Notes: generated by a model from the letters alone, not told the origin. A stretch of 64,000 nucleotides of DNA from Paraphoma chrysanthemicola (GCA_020744225.1 JAGMWG010000001.1:2294001-2358000), one strand, 5' to 3'. Shown: positions 44,223-56,700, counted from the stretch's first letter. A program made the numbers and translations.

Positions 44223-44860
44223 TTATTCTCTTCTTTCTTATAGCTTATTCTTAAGTATCTTTTATCTATTATTTATACGTTACTAATTATAGTAGTACTT
44301 AGATTTAGAGAGTATCTTTGTCTTGCTTTTAAAATCTATTATAATAGTTAACTAGCGCTTATCTTCTATAATCTTTATCTTCTATATAATTAAGAGTGCA
44401 TTATAATACTAGAAGTTAATAGTTAGTGTCTAAAGTATTTAGAATATACGCAGCTAGGTTATCTATATATAAATATATCTTAAGTATTCTTAGATAAGAC
44501 TTAGAATAAATATAAAAAGAAGGTAGCTAAGAATAAAAAATTGTTAGCTAAAGTAATTTTGCGTTTAATATAAAATAAAAGAATATTATAATAAGTAAAA
44601 GATTATACGTTATAAAAGGCGTAGTGTTTAGTAAATAGTCTTTGCGCTAAGAGTAAAACAGTAGATGCATAGAAGTTAGATAACTACTCTACTACTAATA
44701 TATTAGTAGAGTTCTTACTAATAATATAGAAGATCTTAGATAATCTTAAGTCTTTAGCTACTATACTATAGCTAGACAAGGTGTCTATTTTTTTATTATA
44801 ATAGTTAGTAGTTAGAATTTTATTTTATTCTTATCTAGTATTCTTTAATGTGTTACTTAT
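44223..44860 (+). pseudogene. RIP-killed remnant of the antisense zinc-cluster ORF
   Basis: Lies between the LTR and the pol 3' end, the same place as the plus-strand ORF 59313-59915 in the open element. One plus frame reads K-Y-x2-Y-x2-L-G-x2-Y at 44433-44468. This matches K-C-x2-C-x2-L-G-x2-C (59478-59513) of the open copy at exactly the same spacing, each Cys (TGC/TGT) having become Tyr (TAC/TAT) by G-to-A. Downstream Lys-rich codons resemble the coiled-coil segment. Stops interrupt the frame. The match is by eye over a short stretch. Confidence 0.55.
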
Positions 44861-47800
44861 AGTTCTAGAGATTACTTTCTAGTTTCTAAGTATTTTTAGA
44901 ATTGTTATATTCTAACTATTTAACTAGGAATTCTTATAGCTTAATCTACTTAGTATCTTAGTAGTCTAAGATCTTCTTAACTTTAAATTTGTTTTCTTCT
45001 TCTGTTTTATAGTAGAAGGTTTTCTAAAGTAGTATCTCTAGGTCTATAGATTTTAATAATTTAATATAAAATCTAGAGTAGATTTTAGTATCTTATAGTA
45101 GATTTAATATATACGTTACTAGTCTATTTCTTTTACGAATTAAAAATAGTCTAACTTTAACGTAGTTTAGTTCTTTACTTAGTTATATAGTTTATAAGTT
45201 TTTTATAAGTAAGTATACTTTATTCTTCTCTTTTAGCTAAGATACTATTTTTCTTTTTTTATTAATATATAAAATACTTTACTATTAAGCTTTTTAAATA
45301 TAGCTTTATATTTCTTTATAGATTTTCTTTAACTCTTCTACTATTATTGTTACAGCTTTAGTGTTTAGGCTAAGTAAGCTTCTTTTAAAGAGATGTAGGT
45401 GTCTTTTATAGTTAGTAAAGAATAGTATCTTTCTAGTTAATTCTAATATCTTATTATTATATACTATTTAAGCTATAGGTAATAGTAATACCTAATTATT
45501 CTGTTTCTTATTAGTATAGATTTATAGATATATCTTTATTATGTAGTTTGTTTATTCTATTTATCTATTTATCTAAGAGTAGTAGGTAGTAGATAGTTTT
45601 CTCTAGGTTCTAATAGCTACTATAAGCGTAGCCTAATAATTTAATATAAAGAGCTTATCTTAGTTACTTACTATTGTTTTTAGTATACTATAGTATTAAA
45701 TAACTTAGTTATTAATAACGTATTCTAGTTATACTACTATATAGTTTTTTTCTAAATAGAATATATTCTGCAGCTTTTATAAAGTAGTCTATAACTATAA
45801 GTATTATATTATACTTTAGTCTAGTAGTTAGATCTTTTAATTCTAGTAATCTTGTAATAAAGTTTATAGAGATATTAGTCTAGAGCTTAGTTAGTAGCTT
45901 AATAGTCTATATTTCCCTGTACTTTATATACGTACTATACTTATTTTTATAATAGTTAGTACACTTCTTAATAAAGCTTATAACTTTATTCTTTATGTTT
46001 TTAAATTTATAGTTTTATTAAATAAGTTCTATTATTTGTATAATTCTAGAGTATCTATATATAGAGTTATTATAGTAACTTAGAATAAGTTCTTTCTATA
46101 GTTTCTCTAGTACTTTATACGTAATTTGAAGTACAGAATACACTTTCTTAGATAGTTCTAAGAACTTATTCTTATTTTGTTAAAGTAGAAGTATAAAGAT
46201 GTCTATCTTTTTTCTAATTATATTATACCTTCTGCTTAGAGCGTCTACTCTTCTATTATCTTTTCTAGGAGTATATATAATCTTAAATTAATATTATCTA
46301 AGTAGTTCTAACTATTATACTTATCTCCTATTAAGTTATTTTATTGTAGTAAAGTACGTAAGATTTTTATAGTCTATATATATAGTTAACTTAGAGCAGC
46401 TTTCTACGTATACTCTCTAATATTCTAATATATATACTATTATAAGAAGTTCTTTGTTATAAATATTATATTATTCTTCTATAGATAAGAACTTCTTTAA
46501 GTAGTAAGCTATAGAGTACTACTTATTATTACGTTCTTATAGTGCAGCTCTGCTTATTACAAGATTAGACGTATCTGTCTTAAATTATAGAGGTTTACTA
46601 CTTTAGAATACTATAAGTACTAGCTTAGTAATATAGGTATTCTTAAGCTTTTTAAATACTTCTTATTAACTTTTACTCTATCTCTAAGTAGTTTCTTTCT
46701 TTATTAGCTTAGTTAATAGTATTATAATTTTTATAAAATCTTAGATAAACTATCTATTAAAGTTTATAAATCTTAAGAAGAACTAGATATTCTTTACTAT
46801 CTTAGGTGTAGCCTATTTCTTAATTATCTTAATCTTTTCTTTACTAATTTGTACTCTATTAATTCTAATAATATATTCTAGAAACTTAACTTCTTCTTTA
46901 TAGAACTTATATTTTTCTAGTTTTAGTTCTAGGTAGTATACTTTAAGCCTGCGTAGAACTTCTTTTACTTATTTCTTATATTCTTCTAAGTTTTCTAAGT
47001 AGATTAGAATATTATCTAGGTATATAATAGTAAATATGTCTAGATAATTATGTAAGGCGTTATTAACTAGCTCTTAATATATTACTAGTATATTAGTTAA
47101 GCTAAAGAGTATTACTATATATTTATAGTGTCTGTATCTAGTTTAGAATACTATTTTCTATTCTTTACCTTTCTTAATTCTAATAAGATTATACGCTTCT
47201 CTAAGATTTAATTTTGTAAAGATCTTTACGTATAATAACTTATTACGTAATTCTTATATATTAGGTAATAAGTAGTAATTCTTTTTTATAATCGCATTTA
47301 GTTTATAGTAGTTAATGCATAGTTATAACGTTTTATCTTTCTTTAGTATAAATAGAACTAGATATTCTACTAAGAACTTAGATTTCCTAATAAATTCTTT
47401 TACTAGATTTTTATCTATCTATTTCTTTAGAACGTTAAGCTCTTTTTCTAAGAGTTAGTATATTAGTTTAAATTTAGAGTATTTTTCTTCTACTAGTTTA
47501 ATCTTATAATTCTACTTCTAGTGTTTTAGTAAGGTATTTAGGCCTATTTTCTTAATAAATATTTTAATAAATTTATTATAAACTACTAGAATATTTAGAG
47601 TAATACTTTTCTTCTCTTCTCTTACTATAGTACTTAACACTTTTAGTATCTTAGTAAAGTTAACTTTCTTATATTATAAACGTTTCTTTTTATTCTTTAG
47701 AATAGTTAGTAATAAAGTAATACTCATAATTATCTTCTTATCTACTAACGCAGTATATAGTTACGTAGAAACGTTAGGTGTATAAGTATCTATTGCGTTA

Positions 47801-50061
47801 CCTAATAAGACTTATTAATTTTTCTAATTAATATCTAGATTATAGTCTCTTAGCTAAGGTAGTCCTAATATAATATTGTAAGAGGCCTTCTTAAAGACGT
47901 CTAGGCATACTACTAGGCTTTATTCTAGAGTAATAGTTAGATTTGTATAAACTTTATACTAAATTTATTTTATTAATTTGTCTGCTAGTACTATAGTATA
48001 GAGTTCTTTCTTAGAAGTTAGTTTAAGTCTAGCTTGTTTTACTACTTTCTTAGAAATATAGTTTTCTTATAACTCTAAATTAATAAGTACTATTATTTTC
48101 TACTTCTTAAGTTTTACTTATATCTTAAGAGCTCTAGTTCTAATATTATATAGGTGTTAGAACCTTTCTAGTTACTATCTAACTAGAGTAGTAAACTTAT
48201 CTTTAAGTTTAATTTCTTATTTCTTTCTAAAAAAGAATATTTATTAAATTTATTATACTTCTTTTAAAGTTCGTGTATAATATAATTAGAGTTTATATAA
48301 GTTTACTAGAACGTATTTAAATAGTGTCTATTAATAATAACTTCTTACATAGTAATTCTTTTGTTGTTGTATTCTAGGAAGTAATTTATAGTTTACTTAT
48401 CTTAAAGATAGTTCTTATATATATTCTTATAATAGTTAAACTATTATTATTAATAAGCTTCTTAAGATATAAGAAAAAATAACATTATAGATTTTAACTT
48501 ATAGTGCGTATTATAGTAGTTATATATATAGAATCTATAGTTTAGTAATACATAAGTTAGGTTCTAATAGTTATTGTTGTATTGTATTAATATATAATCT
48601 TTACTAGGTAGTATACACTTAATAATAGTTTTTTCTTCTCTTTCTTATTATTTTATTTCTTTCTATTATAGCTGTAGAATTATTCTATTTATATCTTTAG
48701 AGGTAGTATCTATATGTACTAGCTCTATATTAAAAGATACTATCTTTTCTCTATACCTCGTGTATATTTTTTCTAGGTTATAGTAGTTCTTACAATAGCC
48801 TTCTTAAGGTAATAGTTTATATTTAGTTTTTCTTTTTTAATAATAGTTATAAGATTTTTATTATTAGCTAAGTAAGTCTTCTCTTATTATAGTAAATCGT
48901 GTATTATTTTCTAGTTACTTCTAGGTAACTAATAGAGTATTATTATTCTATACTCTAGAGACTTAGTCTTTTAGGTGTACACTAAATAGGTCTATATTTT
49001 CTTTATTAGATTTGTTCTTATTATATAGTATTATAGGTGCTCTAATACTTAGAGTAGATATGTCTAGCTATATAGTATTTTTCTATTCTACTAAAACTAT
49101 ATTATATTCTTCTTCTACTATAAGTGTAACAACTTTCTATAGTTTGTTATTAGTCTTAAACCTATTAATATAGTATCTAATTACATTAATATAATAAGTA
49201 ACTTTATTCTTACTATAGTAGTCTCTTAAGAAGTATTCTTTCTTCTTGTAACTGTAGTATACTATATCTTTCTTACTTTTACTCTTATTCTCTACCTTTT
49301 AAGACTAGTTATTCTTAGTAATACTATTTAGATATATCTACTTAGGTTTATATAAAGTATAGTATCTAGTAGTCTATTTAATGTTTGTAGTGCAAATATA
49401 GTTCTATCTTTACTTTTCTTTATATAGTTAACCTTTAGTTCTATTCTAATATCTTTATATTTCTAGTTATAGTTAGTATAGCTTATTATCTAAATAAATA
49501 GCTTTATTAATAAGTTTATTAAGAGTATTAGTAGTAACACTTATTTATATAAGTTCTTTAAGAACTTATAGCTTAAGCTTCTACTAAAACATACGTTTAA
49601 GAGTCTATTTATCTTATTTAATCTATATAGTGTACTATTAAAAGTAGTTAGTATAGTTAGTAATAGAGTTAGTTTATTTAAGTCTCTAGATATCTCTTTT
49701 AGCTTTAATAGTTTCTTTGTATACACTAAAGATTTATTTAATTTATTATTTAAATTTATTCTAGTTCTTAAATATTATTATAATCTTAGAGTCTGTTACG
49801 TTTCTATCTATATAACGTATTAACTATAGTTTAATCTAGTTAAAGGTATTACCTCTAAGGTAAATAGCTACTAAGATACCTTTGTTTTTACTTTTAATAA
49901 ACGTGTTTACGTAAAAGTAGAGGTTATAATAGAGTAACTAAGTATCTAACTAATTACGTTTGCTATAGTACTTAGGTATCTTATTTATATAGTCTTTAGT
50001 AGCCTAGAGTTTAGAAGTTAGAGTTATGTCTATATTACTTATCTTAAAATAGTGTTTAAAG

Positions 50062-50493
50062 TATTAAGATAGTAGCTTATAGAAACTAGAGTAGGCTAGT
50101 TAATATATAAGAGAGCTCTAGAGTTTATTTAAAGAGAATAAGCGTAAGGTAGAAGAGTAGTCTTAAGTAGTCTAGAGTAGATTATCTATCTTAGAATATT
50201 AAGTTAAACATAAGAAGAGATAGGCTCTTCTTATAGATATCTATATACTATAGTTTCTTATAGTACTTACTATAAGAAGTGTAAGGTGTAAGATCTTCTT
50301 ATAGTAATATATATAAGAAGAGTACTAAGACTATTTCTTGTGTATAAGCTTATAAGAAGGTTACGTAATCTAACTCTACACGTAGAGTAGCGTTATTTAT
50401 TAGTTCTCTAAGGTTAGCCTAAGTATAACTATGTAGTGTTATCGCATCTTATTCCTTTAATCTCGTTATCTCTTTCTTATAAGGTTTGTAACA
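50062..50493 (-). repeat. 5' LTR of the RIP-inactivated element
   Basis: 432 bp copy retaining slightly more G/C than its partner (ends GTAACA where the partner has GTAATA). Followed directly by the GTAGT duplication. Confidence 0.92.
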
Positions 50494-50654
50494 GTAGTCT
50501 AGCTTTTATAACTATGTATAAAAAGTACTTAATTTACTAGTATTATATAAATAATAAATAACTATTTAAATTTAAATATTTATAGATAGATTTAAGTACA
50601 TTTCTCTAAAGACAGCTTCTTCTTACTCTGTATTACTGTAGCTTTGTCTTACTT

Positions 50655-51756
50655 CTACTTACACGTAAACCCGCAATCCATCTCCCTCTTCCCACTGTCA
50701 TACGCTCCAACACTACAAGCCGGAGCAACCGCATCCCACTCCACGCCATCATACCCAAGGCGCAGCGAGTCTGTATCAACCGCCTTAGCAGTGATTGTAA
50801 AGGTATTTGGGAGCGGCGTGGTAAGCACAAGCACTGGGCCCACCTGCTTACCACCCGAATTGCCAATCTCATTTTGGTTTGCATCCATGATTCTTGCCGC
50901 TAGAGAGTACTGGTCCTTGGACGGATCTGGCTTCTGATACTGTGTGATGTGGATACCGCATGCACCAGGCGCATAGCCCTTAGGCGTCGGCACATTGGAA
51001 TCGAGGCCCTGGAAGTTCTGTCCGCGCTTAGGCACACCGCAAAACCACTTCCTGGTACGGCCCTCGAACGGTCCATTATTGCTGCTGTAGTCATAAGTGC
51101 AGATGTAGGAACTTTTTTCGCAATCAACACCGTTGTGCGCCTTGCATTGCCTGAACTCGTGTCTTTCTCCGGCAAGGGCCGAGACTGGTATGTCCATCCA
51201 GTTGCCGATGTCTGCAAGCTGTAGCAATGGCCCGGTGAGACCTTCGCCCTCCTTGTCTTTGTTGGTAAAGGTGATGCTGAAGTCACCAATGCGTGGGTCG
51301 TTGAAGAACTGGCGCCCTCCAATATAACACACGTTCCATCCTGCTTTTCCAACATTGTATTCTTTTACGCCTAGGCCCCGTTAGCTCCAAAGTCAGTCTT
51401 CTTCCCGAGGCAGAGGCTATACCGTCGTTGCAAGCGACCTGTGCCCAGCAATTCGCGCCGTCCTTGGTCTCCATGTAGATCTGACACATATTCGGGTTCG
51501 AGGCATAATCCCTGGCTCATGTCAGTATTTCACGAAAACGCGGACCACAAGAGATGACATACCATGCTAGGGATGCCTCCGGATATGCAAGCTTGCTTCC
51601 CTTGAAAATCTGTTGGAAAATTTGGATGACCGCTGTCGTTATTTGGGATGCTTGACGATTTTTGAGAAATGTTGCGGGCACAGCTGGGCTGGCAATAACC
51701 TGGCTGCAAAATAGAGCCACAGTAGTCGATATGACGGCGGCATTGAATCTCTTCAT
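50655..51756 (-). CDS. Secreted cysteine-rich protein, unknown family, in a GC island between RIP blocks
   Basis: Three exons: 51563-51756, 51423-51511 and 50655-51370. They join to 999 nt, 332 aa. Introns are 51 bp (GTATGT, CTGAC, CCAG) and 52 bp (GTATAG, GCTAAC, CCTAG). Signal peptide residues 1-23 (MKRFNAAVISTTVALFCSQV...). A short pro-like segment follows, then a domain with 12 cysteines, an even number suiting disulfides: PNMCQIYMETKDGANCWAQV, KAGWNVCYIGGRQFFNDP, EFRQCKAHNGVDCEKSSYIC, RKWFCGVPKR, GACGIHITQY and DCGFTCK at the end. No catalytic motif seen. The codons are normal and the frame intact although AT-rich repeats start 160 bp downstream and about 830 bp upstream. Extracellular; a candidate secreted effector-type protein by context only. 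Confidence 0.75.
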
Positions 51757-51853
51757 GATTGATAGTCAGGCGTTTAAATAGGCTTAGGAAGGTCTGAAAA
51801 TATCTTGATGCTCTGTGATGGTAGTTGTTACCACTGGGTCGAGCAACACCGCA

Positions 51854-51861
51854 GTTATATA
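51854..51861 (-). promoter_or_regulatory. TATA box of the secreted-protein gene
   Basis: The minus strand reads GTATATAAC about 100 bp before the ATG at 51756, in normal position for a regulated promoter. Confidence 0.5.
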
Positions 51862-52584
51862 CCCCTTTGGTCTCTGCTTGAGACTTCTTGATGATGGCCT
51901 GAGCCACTGGAGATGACCTATTCCAGGAACAGTCCTCTGAGGCTAACCATCAAGCCTAGAATATCCCCACGGGCATCTCCATGAAACGTACCAAGGATTA
52001 TCGACCCCCAAATCCACCCGAAGGGACCTGTTCTTGGCATCATTTGGGGTCTGAAGGAAGCATACGAGGAGAGGTGGCTTGTGCGTTCAAGGCTTTACTA
52101 CTCTTAGCTACTCATATTTCTGTTCCTGACTCCATACAGGTTCCTTAGAGGCGATCACCAGTTGGTGGCTTTGCATTCGAGTTGGGGGCAAGGCTGTTTC
52201 CCAGATGGCACGCCCTGGCGGCGCTTTCCCGTTAGCCATCCCACAGGGTATACTTTTCTACTATTTTCTTGTTCAGTAGCTTCGGCACTGTAGTAATAAG
52301 ATGGACATTTCCGTGGGTGCTTAATTACCCTATGCAACTTCTTATATGATAACAATAGTCGGCGTCTTCGTCACTACAGACCTATAATGGCCCGACTACC
52401 TTCACGACTACTCTAACAGCAACTGTTTAGAAGGTATTACTCTACATTCACGCGATAAAGTGCATGGGATATACGGAGGATGTCAATATTAAAACCTGCA
52501 TAGCCCCGCATAGCCCGATCACTAACACTAAGGCTCGTATTGGCCCCTCCAGCATGGTCCCACAACTCTAGACCATGGTTGCCA
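51862..52584. other. GC-normal upstream region of the secreted-protein gene
   Basis: About 720 bp with normal composition and no supported gene (the minus ORF 52155-52355 has no features). It ends where the second AT-rich block begins. Confidence 0.45.
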
Positions 52585-52946
52585 CTTTTTACTAATAGTT
52601 ATTACTTAGTAATTACTATAGTAATTATTTTTTTTTAAATTAGTAATTACTATTACTAAAATAGAAATATAGTCTTAACTTTTCTTTTTTTACTAGCTAA
52701 AGTATTATAGTTTCTTATTATTTCTTATTATTTCTTATTATTTCTTATTATTTCTTATTATTTCTTATTATTTCTTATTATTTCTTATTATTTCTTATTA
52801 TTTCTTATTATTTCTTATTATTTCTTATTATTTCTTATTATTTCTTATTATTTCTTATTATTTCTTATTATTTCTTATTTCTTATTATTTCTTATTATTT
52901 CTTATTATTTCTAGTATCTAGATATATAAATATATATTTATAAATA
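52585..52946. repeat. AT-rich segment with palindromic AGTAATTACT motifs and a decamer array
   Basis: Starts with several copies of the palindrome AGTAATTACT. Then comes the TTTCTTATTA decamer array at 52711-52913, then short AT-rich DNA up to the transposon terminal repeat at 52947. The AGTAATTACT motifs recur at 54880-54980, between the two inverted transposons. Confidence 0.7.
52711..52913. repeat. Tandem decamer microsatellite (TTTCTTATTA)n
   Basis: Sixteen perfect head-to-tail copies of TTTCTTATTA (52711-52870), then a five-base phase slip and about three to four more copies to 52913. Confidence 0.97.
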
Positions 52947-54818
52947 ACGTACTCTATAGGTAAGTTAGCTACACGAGTAAGTTAGCTACTCTACTAAGAC
53001 TATACTAAAATCTACTATAATAAATAGTAGAAACGCACCTTAAAGTAGATCTACTATACTATATAGTACTTATATTACTTAGAGACTATTTTTTCTACTT
53101 ACTTATATATATATAAGTTATAACTAGCCTTACTATAGTGTCTACAGTACCTTTAAGTTAGCTTACTACTCTTAGCGCGCGTACTTTTTCTTACCTTCTT
53201 TCTATTACTATATATTATAAACTTCTTTAAGATAGTTAAGTATACGCTCTCTTTAGCTATAAGAGTTCTCTTAGCCTTTATCTACTTTCTCTTACGCAAT
53301 TTACAGTATAAGATAGTCTTATTAGTTACTTAAAGCTTCTTAACTTAGTTACTTATTAATACTAAGAAATATACTATTATCTCTATATCTTTAGTAAGCT
53401 TTTTAACTACTTTAACTATATAAGTAGAAGAGCTATTAATATATTTTTAAATTCTCTCTTAAATTAGTATTAATTACAATCTAAATTCTAGAGTATTACT
53501 TAGAGTTTTAGACTTCTAGAGTATAACGTTAGTAGTAGATAGTATAAGCGTATGTAGGCAGACGTTAAGCTTTAATATTACTACCTCTACGTTAAGTAGA
53601 ACTAAGCTAGTACTTTAAAAGCCTCTCTTAATATTACTTTTAGTAATTACATCTTTAAATGTAGTAATAAAGTAAGGTAAGAACTTAAGTTTAGTAATAT
53701 AGCTAATTCTATTACGTATTAAGTTCTTAGCTTAGTACTTATATATCTTCTTTAATAGTAAGAAATAACTTATATTAAGAGACTGTAGAAGATATAATAA
53801 GTAAGAAGGTATATAAAGAGTAATAATCTTATTCTTCTTATAGTACTACTAGAAATTAAGTAAGTTATAGCTCTTATAGCTATTAATAATAAGTAATTAT
53901 ACTTCTCTAAGAGTACGCTTCTTTATATAAGTATTAAAGTGCTTTAACTATGCTAGACTAAGCTTATTTATTATCTAGCTATTCTTAGAGACTATAATAA
54001 CTTAGTTATTAAATAAATTATTCTTCTTATACTAAGTAGTAAAGTAATTCTTACTTTAAAAGATAATAAAGAGTAAAATTACCTACTCTATTATAGTAAT
54101 CTCTTAGATTACTATAGTTTACTTATAATTACTCTACTAAATACTCTTTAGCTATTCTTAATACTTAGAGTCTATAACTACTACTCTAGTTAATATTATA
54201 CTTATTATAAAGCTAGACTTATTAAAGTTATAGGTATTCTTATTAAGAATACTATACTTAGTCTTTATATTCTCTATAAGTTAAAACTAGTCTTATATAA
54301 CTTTAGAATTCTTATAAAGAGCTATTTTATAGTTATACTTATAATTAAATTTAATTTTAAGCTTAGAGTAATATTTAATAAAGGTTACAGCCTAGTTAAT
54401 ACTTACTAATAGTTAGTTATACTTCTTATATAGTAGATTAGCTATATTCTTAATAGTAGTAAGCTATAGTGTAAATTCTTATACGTTAAGCTTAAGTATA
54501 TACTAAATAATTACTTCTTTCTCTATTAGATAAAGATTTACTAAATTAGGCGCGTAATTATATTAAAACTACTTTCTAGTATATTAATTACTTAGTATTA
54601 TATAAGTAACTCTATAAATAGCTGTAGTACGTCTAAGAGATAGTATTATATCTTATTAAATAGCTTTAAGAGTAAGCTATATACGTACTTCTTTAAACTT
54701 AGATAGCTCTTATTATAGTTAAGCTATTATATTTCTACTATTTATTATAGTAGATTTTAGTATAGTCTTAGTAGAGTAGCTAACTTACCTATATAGCTAA
54801 CTTATCTATAGAGTACAT
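52947..54818 (-). mobile_element. RIP-mutated pogo/Fot1-like DNA transposon, copy A
   Basis: 1872 bp flanked by TA on both sides (52945-52946 and 54819-54820), the duplication expected for Tc1/mariner-pogo elements. Terminal inverted repeats of about 88 bp (52947-53035 and 54731-54818) begin ACGTACTCTATAG and contain repeated TAAGTTAGCT units. The transposase frame lies on the minus strand. It is the inverted counterpart of copy B, whose degraded frame is readable as a DDE_1/CENP-B-type transposase. No intact ORF; TpA-rich throughout. Confidence 0.82.
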
Positions 54819-54820
54819 TA

Positions 54821-54983
54821 TATATATACTTATAATATATATTATAGTAAGAAGATAAGATGTATTCTATATTTAGAAATAGTAATTACTATAAAGTAAT
54901 AGTAATAGTAAATAGTAAATAGTAATTACTATTACTAATTTCTAAAAAGAAAATAGTAATTACTATAGTAAATAGTAACTATA
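54821..54983. other. Spacer between inverted transposon copies
   Basis: 163 bp of AT-rich DNA rich in AGTAATTACT/ATAGTAATTAC motifs like those at 52600-52660. It forms the loop of a large inverted repeat. Confidence 0.6.
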
Positions 54984-56700
54984 ACGTACTCTATAAGCGA
55001 GTTAGCTATATAGATAAGTTAGCTACTTTACTAAGACTATACTAAAATCTATTATAATAAATAGTAGAAACGTAATAACTTAACTATAATAAGAGCTATC
55101 TAAGTTAAAAGAAGTACGTATATAGCTTACTCTTAAAGCTATTTAATAAGACGTAATACTATCTCTTAGACGCGCTGTAGCTATCTATAGAGTTACTTAT
55201 ATAATACTAAGTAATTAATATACTAGAAAGTAGTTTTAATATAATTACGCGTCTAATTTAGTAAATCTTTATCTAATAGAGAAGAAGATAATTATTTAGT
55301 ATATACTTAAGCTTAATGCGTAAAGATTTACGCTATAGCTTACTACTATTAAGAATATAGCTAATCTACTACGTAAGAAGCGTAGCTAATTATTAGTAAG
55401 TATTAACTAGACTATAACCTTTATTAAATATTACTATAAGCTTAAAATTAAATTAAATTATAAGTATAACTATAAGAGAGTCTTTTATAAGAATTCTAAA
55501 GTTATATAAGACTAGTTTTAACTTATAGAGAATATAAAGACTAAGTATAGTATTCTTAATAAGAATACTTATAACTTTAATAAGTCTAGCTTTATAATAA
55601 GTATAATATTAACTAGAGTAGTAGTTATAACCTCTAAGTATTAAGAATAGCTAAAGAGTATTTAGTAAAGTAATTATAAGTAAACTATAGTAATCTAAGA
55701 GATTAATATAATAGAGTAGATAATTCTACTCTTTATTATCTTCTAGAGTAAGAATTACCTTACTACCTAGTATAAGAAGAATAACTTACTTAATAACTAA
55801 GTTATTATAGTTTCTAAGAATAGCTAGATAATAAATAAGCTTAGCCTAGTATAGTTAAAGTACTTTAATACTTATATAAAGAAGCGTACTCTTAGAGAAG
55901 TATAATTACTTATTATTAATAGCTATAAGAGCTATAACTTACTTAATTTCTAGTAGTACTATAAGAAGAATAAGATTATTACTCTTTATATACCTTCTTA
56001 CTTATTATATCTTCTACAGTCTCTTAATATAAGTTATTTCTTACTATTAAAAAAGGCGTATAGATACTAAGCTAAGAACTTAATATATAATAAGATTAGC
56101 TATATTACTAAACTTAAGTTCTTATTTTACTTTATTACTACATTTAAGAATATAATTACTAAAAGTAATATTAAGAGAGGCTTTTAAGATACTAGCTTAG
56201 TTCTACTTAACGTAGAGATAGTAATATTAAAGCTTAACGTCTGCCTTTATATACTTATACTACCTACTACTAATATTATACTCTAGAAGTCTAAAACTCT
56301 AAGTAATACTCTAGAATTTAAGTTAGAATTAATACTAATTTAAGAGAGAATTTAAAAGTACGTTAATAGCTTCTCTACTTATATAGTTAAGGTAGTTAAA
56401 AAGCTTACTAAAGGTATAAAGATAATAGTATATTTCTTAGTATTACTAAGTAACTAAGTTAAGAAGCTTTAAGTAGCTAATAAGACTATCTTATACTATA
56501 AATTATATAAAAGAAAGTAGATAAAAGCTAAAAGAACTCTTATAGCTAAAGAGAGTATATACTTAACTACTTTAAAGAAGTTTATAGTATATAGTAATAG
56601 AAAGAAGGTAATAAAGAGTATATATACTAAGAGTAGTAAGCTAACTTAAAGGTACTGTAGACGCTGTAGTAAGACTAGTTATAACTTACGTATATATACT
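54984..56700 (+). mobile_element. RIP-mutated pogo/Fot1-like transposon, copy B, right end missing
   Basis: Starts with the same terminal repeat as copy A (ACGTACTCTATAA) after a TA and runs head-to-head to it. One plus frame from about 55370 still reads as a pogo-family transposase with stops: TYNFNKSSFI where the family has the first catalytic Asp (NFDESGF), then IILLFIIFxSKNYLTTxY, then LLIINSYKSYNLLNF (family LLILDGHESH), then YIPSYLLYLLQSLNISYFLL (family PPHSSHLLQPLDVGCFSPL). Every departure fits G-to-A or C-to-T. The copy stops matching at about 56700; its right terminal repeat is absent. Confidence 0.8.

Larger units (their letters stand above)
43791..50493 (-). mobile_element. Complete RIP-inactivated Ty3/Gypsy LTR retrotransposon with 5-bp target duplication
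   Basis: Two direct LTRs of 432 bp (43791-44222 and 50062-50493) enclose 5.8 kb of TpA-saturated DNA. GTAGT occurs at 43786-43790 and again at 50494-50498, a perfect 5-bp target-site duplication. The interior aligns by eye with the open element at 58694-64000, in the same orientation. The region near 44870-45000 matches the pol C-terminus/chromodomain, about 45100-46100 the integrase, about 46250-47500 RNase H and RT, and about 48040-48110 the protease. Almost every change from the open copy is a transition, producing stops throughout; no ORF remains. LTR comparison shows about 36 differences by hand count, all but one transitions. This is the signature of RIP. Confidence 0.92.

Noticed and set aside
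49541..49726. 61-codon ORF inside the AT-rich block
   Set aside because: Remnant within the RIP-mutated gag region; not an independent gene.
52711..52913. Regular repeat array considered as CRISPR or telomere
   Set aside because: No spacers, and the unit is not TTAGGG; it is a simple decamer satellite in a eukaryotic genome.
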